DNA of 64,000 bases from Rhizomys pruinosus. Lineage: Eukaryota > Chordata > Mammalia > Rodentia > Spalacidae. Location: NCBI GenBank assembly GCA_009823505.1, contig VZQC01005710.1, positions 1,010,396-1,074,395 on the forward strand, read 5' to 3'. The notes under the pieces are model-generated. The model was not told the origin of the DNA and did no database searches. It saw only the letters and a list, made by a program, of their open reading frames with translations. How positions within the stretch are numbered: position 1 is the stretch's first letter; each line of letters starts with the position of its first letter. Of this stretch, positions 34,121 through 44,727 are shown one piece after another. Made by a program: the position numbers and the translations under genes.

Positions 34121-34555
34121 TCTTTTTTTTTTTTTTTTTTTGGGAATATTTTACAAATAGTCGCTTGTTGGAAAGCATTTTTGGTTTGTTTTTGTTTTTT
34201 AATTTTTTTAAATTTTTTTTTTTATTTTTTAATTTTTTATTTTTATTTATTTATTTATTTTATTTTAATTTATTTATTTTTAACAAATCTAGACCCGTGT
34301 TCCCGCCCATTCCCCCCCGCCAGAGCTTCAATGCATTCTGCTAAACATGCTTTTCATCTCTTAGTCTTTCTCAATATTTGTCCATGGGGAATTGACTGTT
34401 TTGAGCAGAATTCACTGTTCAGTCAGTTCTTTGATGCAGTCTTTTTTTGTTTTGTTGTTTCCAAAATCATTACCCAACTGCTTTGTACAAAAGCTCAGGG
34501 GGCCCTAGACAAGAAAACTTACAACTGGGTAATTGGCACTAGCATCCCACAGATG
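34121..34555 (-). mobile_element. LINE-1 3' UTR with long A/T-rich tail
   Basis: Reverse L1 3' end: poly-T and TTTATTTA-rich tail (34,121-34,270), then TCTAGACCCGTGTTCCCGCC, CATGCTTTTCATCTCTTAG and GGTAATTGGCACTAGCATCC. It stops at the ambiguous base at 34,559. An inverted copy lies at 39,907-40,335. Confidence 0.9.
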
Positions 34556-34558
34556 AGG

Positions 34559-34559
34559 N
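34559..34559. other. Ambiguous base (n) at a sequence junction
   Basis: This is the single n I noticed in the window. It falls where the L1 3' end stops and the left arm of the large inverted repeat begins. Such a position often marks a low-quality join. Confidence 0.95.
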
Positions 34560-34648
34560 GACCAGTGGGTTGGATGGTGGTCTATCAGGCCACCAACTTG
34601 GGAGGCTGGTGTGGGGCTGTGGCGTGTGGTGAGTGCCTGGGCAGGAAT

Positions 34649-35575
34649 TAGACTGTAGAGTACCTATCAGGTGATAGTCTGGCATTGGGCTGTAGAGCAC
34701 CTATGGTGGCAGTCTGGCATTGGGTTGTAGAGTGCCTATCAGGTGAGTTAGACTGTAGAGCACCTAGCAGGTGACAGTCTGGCACGTTAGACTGTAGAGA
34801 ACCTATCAGGAGACAGTCTGGCATAATAGACTGTAGAGCACGCCCGAGAAGTGACAGTCTGGCATAGGAACGGTAGAGCAACCAGAAGGTGTACAGTCTG
34901 GCAGATTAGACGGGAGAAGCACTATCAGGTGACGTCTGGCAGAGTAGCTGTAGAAGCAACTATTAGGCAAACAGTCTGGCAAGATTGACAGTGGAAGAGG
35001 GACCTATCAGGCAGGGACAGCGTTGGCATAGTAGACTGTAGAGTGCCTATCAGTTGACAGTCTGGCATTAGACTATGGTGCGCCTGTCAGGCAACAGCCT
35101 GCATATTAGACTGTAGAGCACACCATCAGGTGACAGTCTGGGCATTAGGCTGTAGAGCGCCTATCAGGTGACAGTCTGGCATATTAGACTGTAGAGCACC
35201 TATTAGGCAACAATCTGGCATATTACAGTGTAGAGGACCTATCAGGCGACACTTTGGCATATTAGACTGTAGAAAGGCCCCGATCAGGTGACAGTTCTGG
35301 CATATTAGACGTAAGAGCAAACCCAAGGTGACAGTCCACGGCCCTGGCATATTAGACTGTAGAGCACCCATCAGGTGGCAGTCTGGGCATTAGGCTGTAG
35401 AATGCCAACCCTAGCAGGAGACAGTCTGCATATTAGACTGGAGAGCACCTATCAGGTGACAATCTGGAATTAGACTGTAGAGCACATATCGGTGACAGTC
35501 CGGGAATTAGACTATAGAACGCCCATCAGGTGACAGTCTGGCATATTAGACTGTAGAGTGCCTAGCAGGCAGCAG
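34649..35575 (-). repeat. 39-bp minisatellite, left-arm copy (about 23 irregular units)
   Basis: The unit, read on the minus strand, is GCCAGACTGTCACCTGATAG followed by GTGCTCTACAGTCTAATAT. Units here are irregular, with many single-base insertions and losses. The mirrored array at 44,926-45,339 is regular and has about 10 units. Confidence 0.9.
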
Positions 35576-35815
35576 TCTGGAGGATCTGGGAGGGCCAATA
35601 GGGCATTGCCTGGTATAGATGTTAGATGAGACAAGTGGGCAGTGGAAATGTTGTCAGCCTTTGGTCCCAAGGTTTAGGTCAGCTGCTGGCAGCTATCTTA
35701 TGTTCTTTCTTCTCCCCCCTTTTCTTTCCCCCGTGTAATCCAGTGGACAGGGTTTGTGCATTCACCCCTCTACATCTGGCAGAGTGACAGCACACAACAT
35801 TAAAAAAAAAACCAC

Positions 35816-36345
35816 TTAAGAGATGTCACCTTACCCTGATACAACTTTGGCTATTGATCAAGAAAAAAAGTGACACCAAATGCTGGAGAGTTGTGGAGAA
35901 AGAAGAACACCGTCATTGACCTGCTGGAAGGATTGAAACTTGTGCAATCCTTATGGAAAGCAGTTGGAAGAACTCTTAAAAGACTAAAAAAGAAACCTAC
36001 CATTTGACCCAATTATAACCCACGCCGAGTAATAACAAAACCCAAAGGATTCATCCTATCAGAGAGACACGGACAGCCAATGCTTTTTATTGCTTGCTCT
36101 TTTCACAATATCAAAGAGCTGGAAGCAGCCCAGGGATCCCTTAATTGATGAATGTGTAGTGAAAAGTTGGTACATTTACACAATGGAAAAGTTCTATGCC
36201 AAGCGGTGAAGAAGACATCGTGAAGTTGGTCGGGCAACTGGATGGAACTGGAAGCTGTTTATGCTCAGTGAGGTAACACAGTCTCAGAGAAAACAAGCGC
36301 TCATTATCCCGCATTTGTGGTTCCTAACACCAAATAATTATAGCA
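35816..36345 (+). mobile_element. LINE-1 ORF2 3' end, left-arm copy
   Basis: Reads as the last part of L1 ORF2 on the plus strand (GGCTATTGATCAAGAAAAAA, TTTATTGCTTGCTCTTTTCA, ACAATGGAAAAGTTCTATGC). It is the inverted counterpart of 44,215-44,724 and carries extra bases that break the frame repeatedly. Confidence 0.85.
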
Positions 36346-36719
36346 CTACATCTTGTAGTCCAAGTGGGTACCCTGGTCAGTAAACGCTAGTACTCACATG
36401 CCTAGTATCACCTGTCCCGCTATAGCCTTGAAGGACCGGTCTCTATTTGCCTCCTTCTAAGAGTTAAGAGCAGAACAAACTCTTTTTTTTAACGTATCTT
36501 ACACTCTACCCATCCACTGGCGAAGAGTGAGGCCTCATAAGAAGTTGCATTAAGCTGCAGAGAAGACCTTGCTTTTTTGGGACGACATTGAATTGTCACC
36601 GTAAGAAGGGTGGGTGGGGTTGGGTGGGTTTACCACAGTTTTTTGACTCACGTAACGATCATGCTGCCTTGAGTAATTTTGCTGTAGCCACGTTGAAGAC
36701 TAATACGCGAGAGGTGTTT

Positions 36720-36915
36720 CCTGTTGGTATTTGTTAGTTGTTTTGTTTTTTTTGTCCTTTGTTTGTTCTTAGACAGGAGCTCACTCTTCTAATCCCTGGG
36801 CTACTTGGAGCTCCGCTCTGTAGACCAGGCTGGCCGCAGACGTTTGGGGCAGGTCTCCTCTCCCCATCTGCTCCTCCTCTTGAATTTTCCCAGCCTGTGC
36901 CACCATAGCTGGTTT
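36720..36915 (-). mobile_element. B1-like SINE, left-arm copy (noisy)
   Basis: GCTCCGCTCTGTAGACCAGG is clear, the rest is eroded. Its partner in the right arm (43,683-43,850) is a more readable old B1 on the plus strand. Confidence 0.65.
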
Positions 36916-38773
36916 GATTTTTCCCCTCCTTTTTCAAAAAACCCGAAGTCCCATAACTGGCCATTCTTTCTTGACCAAAGAGAACAGCTTTAAGTAAAGT
37001 CTTCATACCTCCAATGATATTCTGAGTAAGTGTTCTGAAAGATTGGGCTTGACGTATGGACTACATTGTGGGGTAAATTTTTATACCTAACGGTTCAAGA
37101 CTGCTTCTTCCATCTCTCATAGGCTCCCCTCCCCAAAGTATATTACTTTAAGGTGACAATGTTTTCCCTCCTTTGATACACTAACATTTAATAAGCTCTG
37201 GCTTTATGGAAACATTCTGACTTTTGTAATCGGCTGTCTTTTTAAACTTACCCATAATTAGCTTAGTATGGAACGATAAGAAAACCTTCATATTATGCCC
37301 ATGGCCCTAGCTAGCTTTCATAGGACTTCATTACAGGTCAGAGGTGTGACAGCCATCACTGTCAACCCTGGATAGTGATGTATCTGGTTCCAGAAAAAAA
37401 CACTATTCCTTCTCCATTGAGAAATGACACCTCGTGGCTTTGATGTGTGGAAGTGACCCAGCCTTAAATAGTGGCAGCTTGTCCTTGGGTGAGATTGCAT
37501 CTTGCCTCATAACTCAAAGCATGAGGAAGACTCCAGAGACAGCACACCTGTTCTTTTGGCAAGTAGCTAAGACACTGAGTGGGAGGGCCCATGGACACGT
37601 GGAGAGCTGTGGAGAGCCATGCGGGAACTCTGAGATGCCCACACTTGGGGTCCATTCTCCATGTGCTTTCTTTGCTAGTGGTTGCACTTGGCTGTCTCTG
37701 GGTGTCCATGGTTTTGACAAAAGCAGAATTATTCTCCGTAGAAAGACACATTTTAGTTTTCTATTAAGGAAGTTAACGAAATGAGCTTGAGATTGGCAGA
37801 TGGACTGAAGCTGTGAAAAGGAAGTTCTTATAGCAAGACCCCACCTCTCTGTGGAAAGATCATGGCTTAAAATCTTGAAATGTAAAAGTTTCCATCCAGT
37901 TGAAGTGGTGTATGAGTTGACATGCGGAAATCATCTGATCTCATGTCTGCACTAGTGAATCATTCTTCCTGCCTTCAACCACCTCTTGTTCTGCTTTCAT
38001 TGAGGAGACTGGATTCTACATGGAGAGTCTCCTGTTTTCCAAGGATACTGGGAGAGTCCTTACTGTTCTAGTTAATATAACGTGTCTTTTTATGTAGAAT
38101 AACGAGATTGTTCAAGAAATGCCAGATAATGATTTATTTCTCAGAACATTGAAGCTTTTACAGCTCTAAACCCTTGAGCGATTTGCATACAATTAAAGAG
38201 AGTGTGATGCTGATTTTTAAGCTAGGTGGATCAGTCTAGAATTTAGGCATTCATATGTCTGCTGAGTTAGGAATCTCTTCAGAGTTGCATGTAGATAGCA
38301 TTTATTTCTGTGTAGTTTAAAAAACTCACTTAGGTAATGTCTAAAGTTAAAGGAGGAAAAGTTTATTTTTCATGATATTTTTGATTAACATGTCTCAAGG
38401 TATTTGACCAATTTCTACATTAGTAATAACAGTTGAAAGAGGAGGGGGCAGGCGTTATTGGAGCTTTCAGTAACCTCTTAAAATGTCATCTTTACAGTTA
38501 TCAAGATTGGGACAACTGAAATTATATTTTTATCATGAAAAAAATTAAAGTCCCAAGCCATAATGTTGAGCTGAATTGGAGTATTTGTTTTTTAATAGAA
38601 TTTCATGGTTAGGCCCGAAAGCTCATTATTATAGAATGCTTGTGTTTTCTTCTCTCTGGAACATCAGTACCAGTATATTGCTGGCAGCTACTGTATTAAA
38701 AAAAATAAATATATTTTCACTATCAAAAAAAAAATATACATCAAACTGGCTAGTAATTTAGGAATGTAAAGTT

Positions 38774-39000
38774 GGGGCTGGAGAGATGATTCGGTGCTCT
38801 TGCAGAGAACCTAGTTCAATTCCCAGCACCCACATGGTGGCTAAGAACCATCCTTAGTGCCTGGGTGTGGGGGCACATACCTTTAGTCCCAGCACTTGGG
38901 AGGCAGAGGCAGGCAGATCTCTGAGTTCAAGGCCAGCCTGGTCTAAAGAGTGAGCTGCCAGGCCAGCTGAGACTAAAGGGACGACCCTGCCTCAAAAAAA
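38774..39000 (+). mobile_element. Chimeric SINE: B2 head (83 bases) joined to a B1, left-arm copy
   Basis: B2 5' part GGGGCTGGAGAGATGATTCG to AAGAACCATCCTTA (38,774-38,856) runs directly into a B1 starting GTGCCTGGGTGTGGGGGCAC (38,857). The unit is flanked by ATGTAAAGTT (38,764-38,773) and ATGTCAAGTT (39,005-39,014), which fit one target duplication around both halves. Mirrored at 41,613-41,837. Confidence 0.75.
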
Positions 39001-39700
39001 GAAGATGTCAAGTTATATTTTTACCTGTGTACAAGCTTAGGGTTAAACTGTGACTCCCTAATATGTTTTGCAATTAACCTATAGTTTGATTTCAGACTTT
39101 GTAATTGTTTACTATATGTGGAGGAGTAAAGCTAAGAGTAGAAGCATAAACATCACAGCTGGGATAGAAGCCCAAAGCACAGATTGAACAAGTTTTGCTT
39201 AGAGTTCTGCAGTGCAAGAAGGCTGTGACACGCTTCAAGTAGAAAACATGTTTTATAAGCTTTATTCAAAGCATAAAGTACAAGCTCTTAGCGGTGAATT
39301 TGATGCTAATGAACTAACAATGTACTAAATAAGGATATGGTGTTTTTATAACAAAGCATACATAAAGCAAGGCTAATGGGGATGGCTTTACACGGTAGAA
39401 CAGGAAATAAGAAATTATGATAAAAGCTACACAATTTTAGCTAAAATGAGTAAACCCTGAGAATCTAATGACAACATGGTAGCCAAAGAATAATTTTGTA
39501 GTCTATGTTTGAATCATTCTAAGCCGATTGATTTTAAATGCTTTCACCACAAAAAGAAAGAAAATGTAAAACAAGTTGACATGGTTGATTGATTGAGAAG
39601 ATTTGTGAAGAGACTAGAACTTACCTCTGTAATTCTTTAAGGAACAATAGTTTGATATTTGATAATGTAACATTTAAGGAAACTTTAGAAATCATGATTT

Positions 39701-40255
39701 GCAGCTCTCTTCACAATAGCAAGGAGCTGGAACCAACCTAAATGCCCCTCAACTGACGAGTGATAGAGAAATTGGTACATCTACACAATGGAGTTCTATG
39801 CAGCAGTAAAGAAAGACGACATCACGAGCTTGCAGGAAAATGGCTGGAGCTAGAGGACATCAGGCTGAGGAAGTAACACAGTCCCAGAAAAACAAACGAC
39901 GAATGGTATCCCTCATCCGTGGATGCTAGTGCCAATTACCCAGTTGTAAGTATTTCTTGTCTAGGGCCCCTGAGCTTTTGTACAAAGCATTGGGTGTAAT
40001 GCATATTGGAAAAAACAACAAAAAAAAAAAAAAAAAAAACTGACTGAACAGTGAACTCTGTCTCAAAAACAGTCAACTTCCCCATGGAAAATATTGACAG
40101 ACTAAGAGATGAAAAGCATGTTTATTTTGCGGGTGGTGGGGTGGGGGATGGGCGGGAACACGGGTCTAGATTTGTTAAAAATAAATAATTAAAATAAATA
40201 TAAAATAAATAAATAAAAATAAAAAATTAAAAAATAAAAAAATTTAAAACAAATT
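39701..40255 (+). mobile_element. 5'-truncated LINE-1, ORF2 end and 3' UTR
   Basis: Starts CAGCTCTCTTCACAATAGCA (ORF2 end) and runs through GGAGTTCTATGCAGCAGTAA, CCTCATCCGTGGATGCTAGT and CATGGAAAATATTGACAGAC, ending in a long A/T-rich tail. The first 93 bases belong to the left arm and have a mirror in the right arm. The remainder lies in the spacer. Confidence 0.88.
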
Positions 40256-40806
40256 AACCACACACCCCAATGCTTCCAACAAGGCTTTTTACAAATAACC
40301 AAAAAAACAAAAAAAAACAACCAAAAAGACACGAACATTATTTTGTCTGTTGGGAGACCTAGGAATAGGACAAGGCAGCCTACACCTTTGAATAGATGCC
40401 AGTCACCATCCGAAATTTTGAAGTATATAATTTAATTTATTCAGTTGGCTCTTTTTGTACTTATTTGAAGGATTTGATCTATCTTTTATCAGACCAAGAC
40501 TGATAAAAATAGAACAATTTGTAATCCACACCAAATTTAAAAATCAGTTTGGGACCTAATGAAGTAAGATTCATCTATTTAAGGAAAAGTTGGTGTTGTA
40601 ATATAAAGCACCTAATTTCATTCTTCTGTACTGTTATTAATGTGTTATCTGCTTTTTAATAAAACTTGATTTAGAATGCTAAAAATAAAATAAAAAATTT
40701 AAATAGTAAATAGCTTATTTGGGAAATAATTTTTTTTAAGCTTGAAGTTTTATGAAGTAACATGCTCAAAATTGAGTTGGTTCTAAAATTCCTTCATAGT
40801 GTGAGC
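39794..40806. other. Spacer of the inverted repeat
   Basis: About 1 kb that is not mirrored across the centre. The first half is the L1 3' end. Its part 39,907-40,335 is instead an inverted copy of 34,121-34,555. The second half (about 40,341-40,806) is A/T-rich unclassified DNA with AATAAA near 40,659 followed by an A-rich run, as in a retrotransposed 3' UTR. No source gene recognised. Confidence 0.75.
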
Positions 40807-41612
40807 TCCATTGTGTAGATGTACCACATTTTCTCTATCCACTCGTCAGTTGAGGGGCATTTAGGTTGGTTCCAGCTCCTTGCTATTGTGAAGAGAGCTG
40901 CAAATCATGATTTCTAAAGTTTCCTTAAATGTTACATTATCAAATATCAAACTATTGTTCCTTAAAGAATTACAGAGGTAAGTTCTGAGGTCTCTACTCA
41001 CAATATCTTCCTCAATCAATCACCATGTAACTTTGTTACAATTTTCTTTCTTTTTGGTGAAAGCATTTAAAATCAATCGGCTTAGAATGATTCAAACATA
41101 GACTACAAAATTATTCATTATGGCTACCATGTTGTACATTAGATTCTCAGGGTTTACTCATTTTAGCTAAAATTGTGTAGCTTTTATCATAATTTCTTAT
41201 TTCCTGCTTCTACCGTGTAAAGCCATCCCCATCTAGCCTTGCTTTATGTATGCTTTGTTATAAAAACACCATATCCTTATTTAGTACATTGTTAGTTCAT
41301 TAGCATCAAATTCACCGCTAAGAGCTTGTACTTTATGCTTTGAATAAAGCTTATAAAACAACATGTTTTCTACTTGAAGCGTGTCACAGCCTTCTTGCAC
41401 TGCAGAACTCTAAGCAATACTTGTTCAATTCTGTGCTTTGGAGCTTCTATCCCAGCCTGTGATGTTTATGCTTCTACTCTTAGCTTTACTCCTTACATAT
41501 AGAACATTTACAAAGTCTGAAATCAAACTATAGGTTAATTGCAAAACATATTTAGGGAGTCACAGTTTAACCCTAAGCTTGTACACAGGTAAAAAATATA
41601 ACTTGACATTCC

Positions 41613-41837
41613 TTTTTTTTGAGGCAGGGTCTCCCTTTAGTCTCAGCTGGCCTGGAGCTCACTCTGTAGACCAGGCTGGCCTTGAACTCAGAGATCTGCC
41701 TGCCTCTGCCTCCCAAGTGCTGGGACTAAAGGTATGTGCCACCACACCAGGCACTAAGGATGGTTCTTAGCCACCATGTGGGTGCTGGGAATTGAACTAG
41801 GTCCTCTGCAAGAGCACCGAATCATCTCTCCAGCCCC
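41613..41837 (-). mobile_element. Chimeric SINE: B2 head joined to a B1, right-arm copy
   Basis: Mirror of 38,774-39,000. Flanked by AACTTGACATTCC at 41,600-41,612 and AACTTTACATTCC at 41,838-41,850. The join lies near 41,755, after GGCACTAAGGATGG. Confidence 0.78.
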
Positions 41838-41850
41838 AACTTTACATTCC

Positions 41851-43680
41851 TAAATTACCTAGCCAGTTGATGTATATTTTTTTTTTGATAGTGAAAATAT
41901 ATTTATTTTTTTAATACAGTAGCTGCCAGCAATATACTGGTACTGATGTTCCAGAGAGAAGAAAACACAAGCATTCTATAATAATGAGCTTTCGGGCCTA
42001 ACCATGAAATTCTATTAAAAAACAAATACTCCAATTCAGCTCAACATTATGGCTTGGGACTTTAATTTTTTTCATGATAAAAATATAATTTCAGTTGTCC
42101 CAATCTTGATAACTGTAAAGATGACATTTTAAGAGGTTACTGAAAGCTCCAATAACGCCTGCCCCCTCCTCTTTCAACTGTTATTACTAATGTAAGAAAT
42201 TGGTCAATTACCTTGATGACATGTATATCAAAATATCCATGAAAAATATAAACTTTTCCTCCTTTATACTTTGTAGACATTACCTAAGTGAGTTTTTTAA
42301 ATACACAGAAATAAATGCTATCTACATGCAACTCTGAAGAGATTCCTAACTCAGCAGACATATGAATGCCTAAATTCTAGAGCTGATCCACCTAGCTTAA
42401 AAATCAGCATCACACTCTCTTTAATTGTATGCAAATCGCTCAAGGGTTTAGAGCTGTAAAAGCTAATGTTACTGAGAAATAAAATCTTATCTGCATTTCT
42501 TTGAAAATCTGTTATCTACATAAAAAGACAGTTATATTAACTAGAACAGTAAGGACTCTCCCAGTATCCTTGGAAAACAGCGAGACTCTCCATGTAGAAT
42601 CCAGTCTCCTCAATGAAGCATAACAAGAGGTGGTTGAAGGCAGGAAGAATGATTCACTAGTGCAGACATGAGATCAGATGATTTCCGCATGTCAACTCAT
42701 ACACCACTTCAACTGGATGGGAACTTTTATATTTCAAGCAAGATTTTAAGCCATGATCTTTCCACAGAGAGGTGGGGTCTTGCTATAAGAACTTCCTTTT
42801 CACAGCTTCAGCCCATCTGCCAATCTCAAGCTCATTTGATCAACTTCCTTAAAAGAAAACTAAAATGTGTCTTTCTACGGAGAATAATTCTGCTTTTGTC
42901 AAAACCATGGACACCCAGAGACAGCCAAGTGCAACCCCTAGCAAAGAAGCAATGGAGAATGGACACCCCAAGGGTGGGCATCTCAGAGTTCCCGCATGGC
43001 TCTCCACAGCTCTCCACGTGTCCATGGGCCCTCCCACTCAGTGTCTTAGCTACTTGCCAAAAGAACAGGTGTGCTGTCTCTGGAGTCTTCCTCATGCTTT
43101 GAGTTATGAGGCAAGATGCAATCTCACCCAAGGACAAGCTGCCACTATTTAAGGCTGGGTCACTTCCACACATCAAAGCCACGAGGTGTCATTTCTCAAT
43201 GGAGAAGGAATAGTGTTTTTTTCTGGAACCAGATACATCACTATCCAGGGTTGACAGTGATGGCTGTCACACCTCTGACCTGTAATGAAGTCCTATGAAA
43301 GCTAGCTAGGGCCATGGGCATAATATGAAGGTTTTCTTATCGTTCCATACTAAGCTAATTATGGGTAAGTTTAAAAAGACAGCTGATTACAAAAGTCAGA
43401 CTGTTTCCATAAAGCCAGAGCTTATTAAATGTTAGTGTATCAAAGGAGGGAAAACATTGTCACCTTAAAGTAATATACTTTGGGGAGGGGAGCCTATGAG
43501 AGAGGAAGAGCAGTCCTTGAACAAGTTAGGTATAAAAATTACCCCAAAATGTAGCATACTCAAGCCCAATCTTCAGAACACTACTCAGAATATCCATTTG
43601 GAGGTATGAATACTTTTACTAAATCTGTTCTCCTTTGGTCAAGAAAATAATTTCCAGTTTAGGACTTCGGTTTAAAAATG
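41851..43680. other. Unclassified DNA of the right arm (mirrored at about 36.9-38.76 kb)
   Basis: No SINE or L1 recognised. Near-identical open frames of 60 and 116 codons occur in both arms (here 43,116-43,298 plus and 42,832-43,182 minus). They overlap on opposite strands and match no protein I know. I regard them as chance frames preserved by duplication. Confidence 0.5.
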
Positions 43681-43682
43681 AG

Positions 43683-43850
43683 AAAACAAACCAGATATGG
43701 TGGCACAGGCTTGGAAATTTCAGCACTGAGGAGACAGATGGGGAGACTGCCCCAAGTCTGAGGCCAGCCTGGTCTACAGAGCGAGCGCCAAGCTAGCCAG
43801 GGCTATAAGATGAGCTCATGTCTCAAGAAAACAAAGGAAAAACAAACAAA
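43683..43850 (+). mobile_element. Old B1-like SINE, right-arm copy
   Basis: CAGATATGGTGGCACAGGCT, TTTCAGCACTGAGGAGACAG and GAGGCCAGCCTGGTCTACAG blocks in B1 order, with an A-rich end. Mirror of 36,720-36,915. Confidence 0.75.
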
Positions 43851-44727
43851 CTAACAAAAACCAAGAAAACATATAGAGTATTATTCTTCAACGTGGCTAC
43901 AGAAAAATTAATTCAAGGAAGCATGATCGTTAAGATGAGTCAAAACTGTGGTAAACACACTGTGACAATTCAATGTCGTCCCAAAAAAGCAAGGTCTTCT
44001 CTGCAGCTTAATGCAACTGGATGAGTATCTCAATTCTCCAGTTGATGTATATTTTAAGATACTTAAAAAAAGATTTGTTCTTTCTCATAAATCTTAGAAC
44101 TGAGGAAAATAGAGACATGTACTTCAAGCTATATCTACAGTGATAATAGTCAATGTGATACTATCTTTACTGACCAGTTTACCCACTTTGACTACATATA
44201 TGTATATATACATATTTGGTGTTTAGGAACCACAAATGAGGGATAATGAGTCGCTTGTTTTTCTGAGACTGTGTTACCTCACTTAGCATAACAGCTTCCA
44301 GTTCCATCCATTTCCCTACAAACTTCACGATGTCTTCTTCACCGCTGCATAGAACTCCATTGTGTAAATGTACCACATCTTCACTACCCATTCATCAATT
44401 GAGGGGCCCCTGGGCTGCTTCCAGCTCTTTGATATTGTGAAAAGAGCAGCAATAAGCATGGCTGTCCGTGTGTCTCTCTTATAGGATGAATCCTTTGGGT
44501 GTATACCTAGGAGTGGTATAATTGGGTCAAATGGTAGGTTCATTTTTTAGTCTTTTAAGAGTTCTCCACACTACTTTCCATAGAGGTTGCACGAGTTTGC
44601 AATCCTTCCAGCAGTCAATGAGTGTTCTCCTTTCTCCACAACCTCTCCAGAATTTGGTGTCACTTGTTTTCTTGATCATAGCCAGTTGTATCAGGGTAAG
44701 GTGACATCTTAAAGTGGTTTTAATGTG

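Larger units (their letters stand above)
34560..39793 (+). repeat. Left arm of a large inverted repeat
   Basis: Its reverse complement is found at 40,807-45,415. Anchor pairs include 34,618/45,358 (GTGGTGAGTGCCTGGGCAGG), 35,650/44,860, 36,541/44,023, 37,318-37,500/43,116-43,298 (identical 60-codon frame), 38,774/41,837 and 39,701/40,900. Similarity is very high from about 36.6 to 39.8 kb. It falls sharply, with many small indels, from 34.6 to 36.6 kb next to the n. The arm holds an LTR minisatellite, an L1 3' piece, a B1-like SINE, a chimeric B2/B1 SINE and unclassified DNA. The arm is longer than its partner because its minisatellite has more copies. Confidence 0.9.

Noticed and set aside
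42832..43298. Frames of 60 and 116 codons conserved between the two arms
   Set aside because: The similarity comes from the inverted duplication itself. Frames overlap on opposite strands and resemble no known protein.
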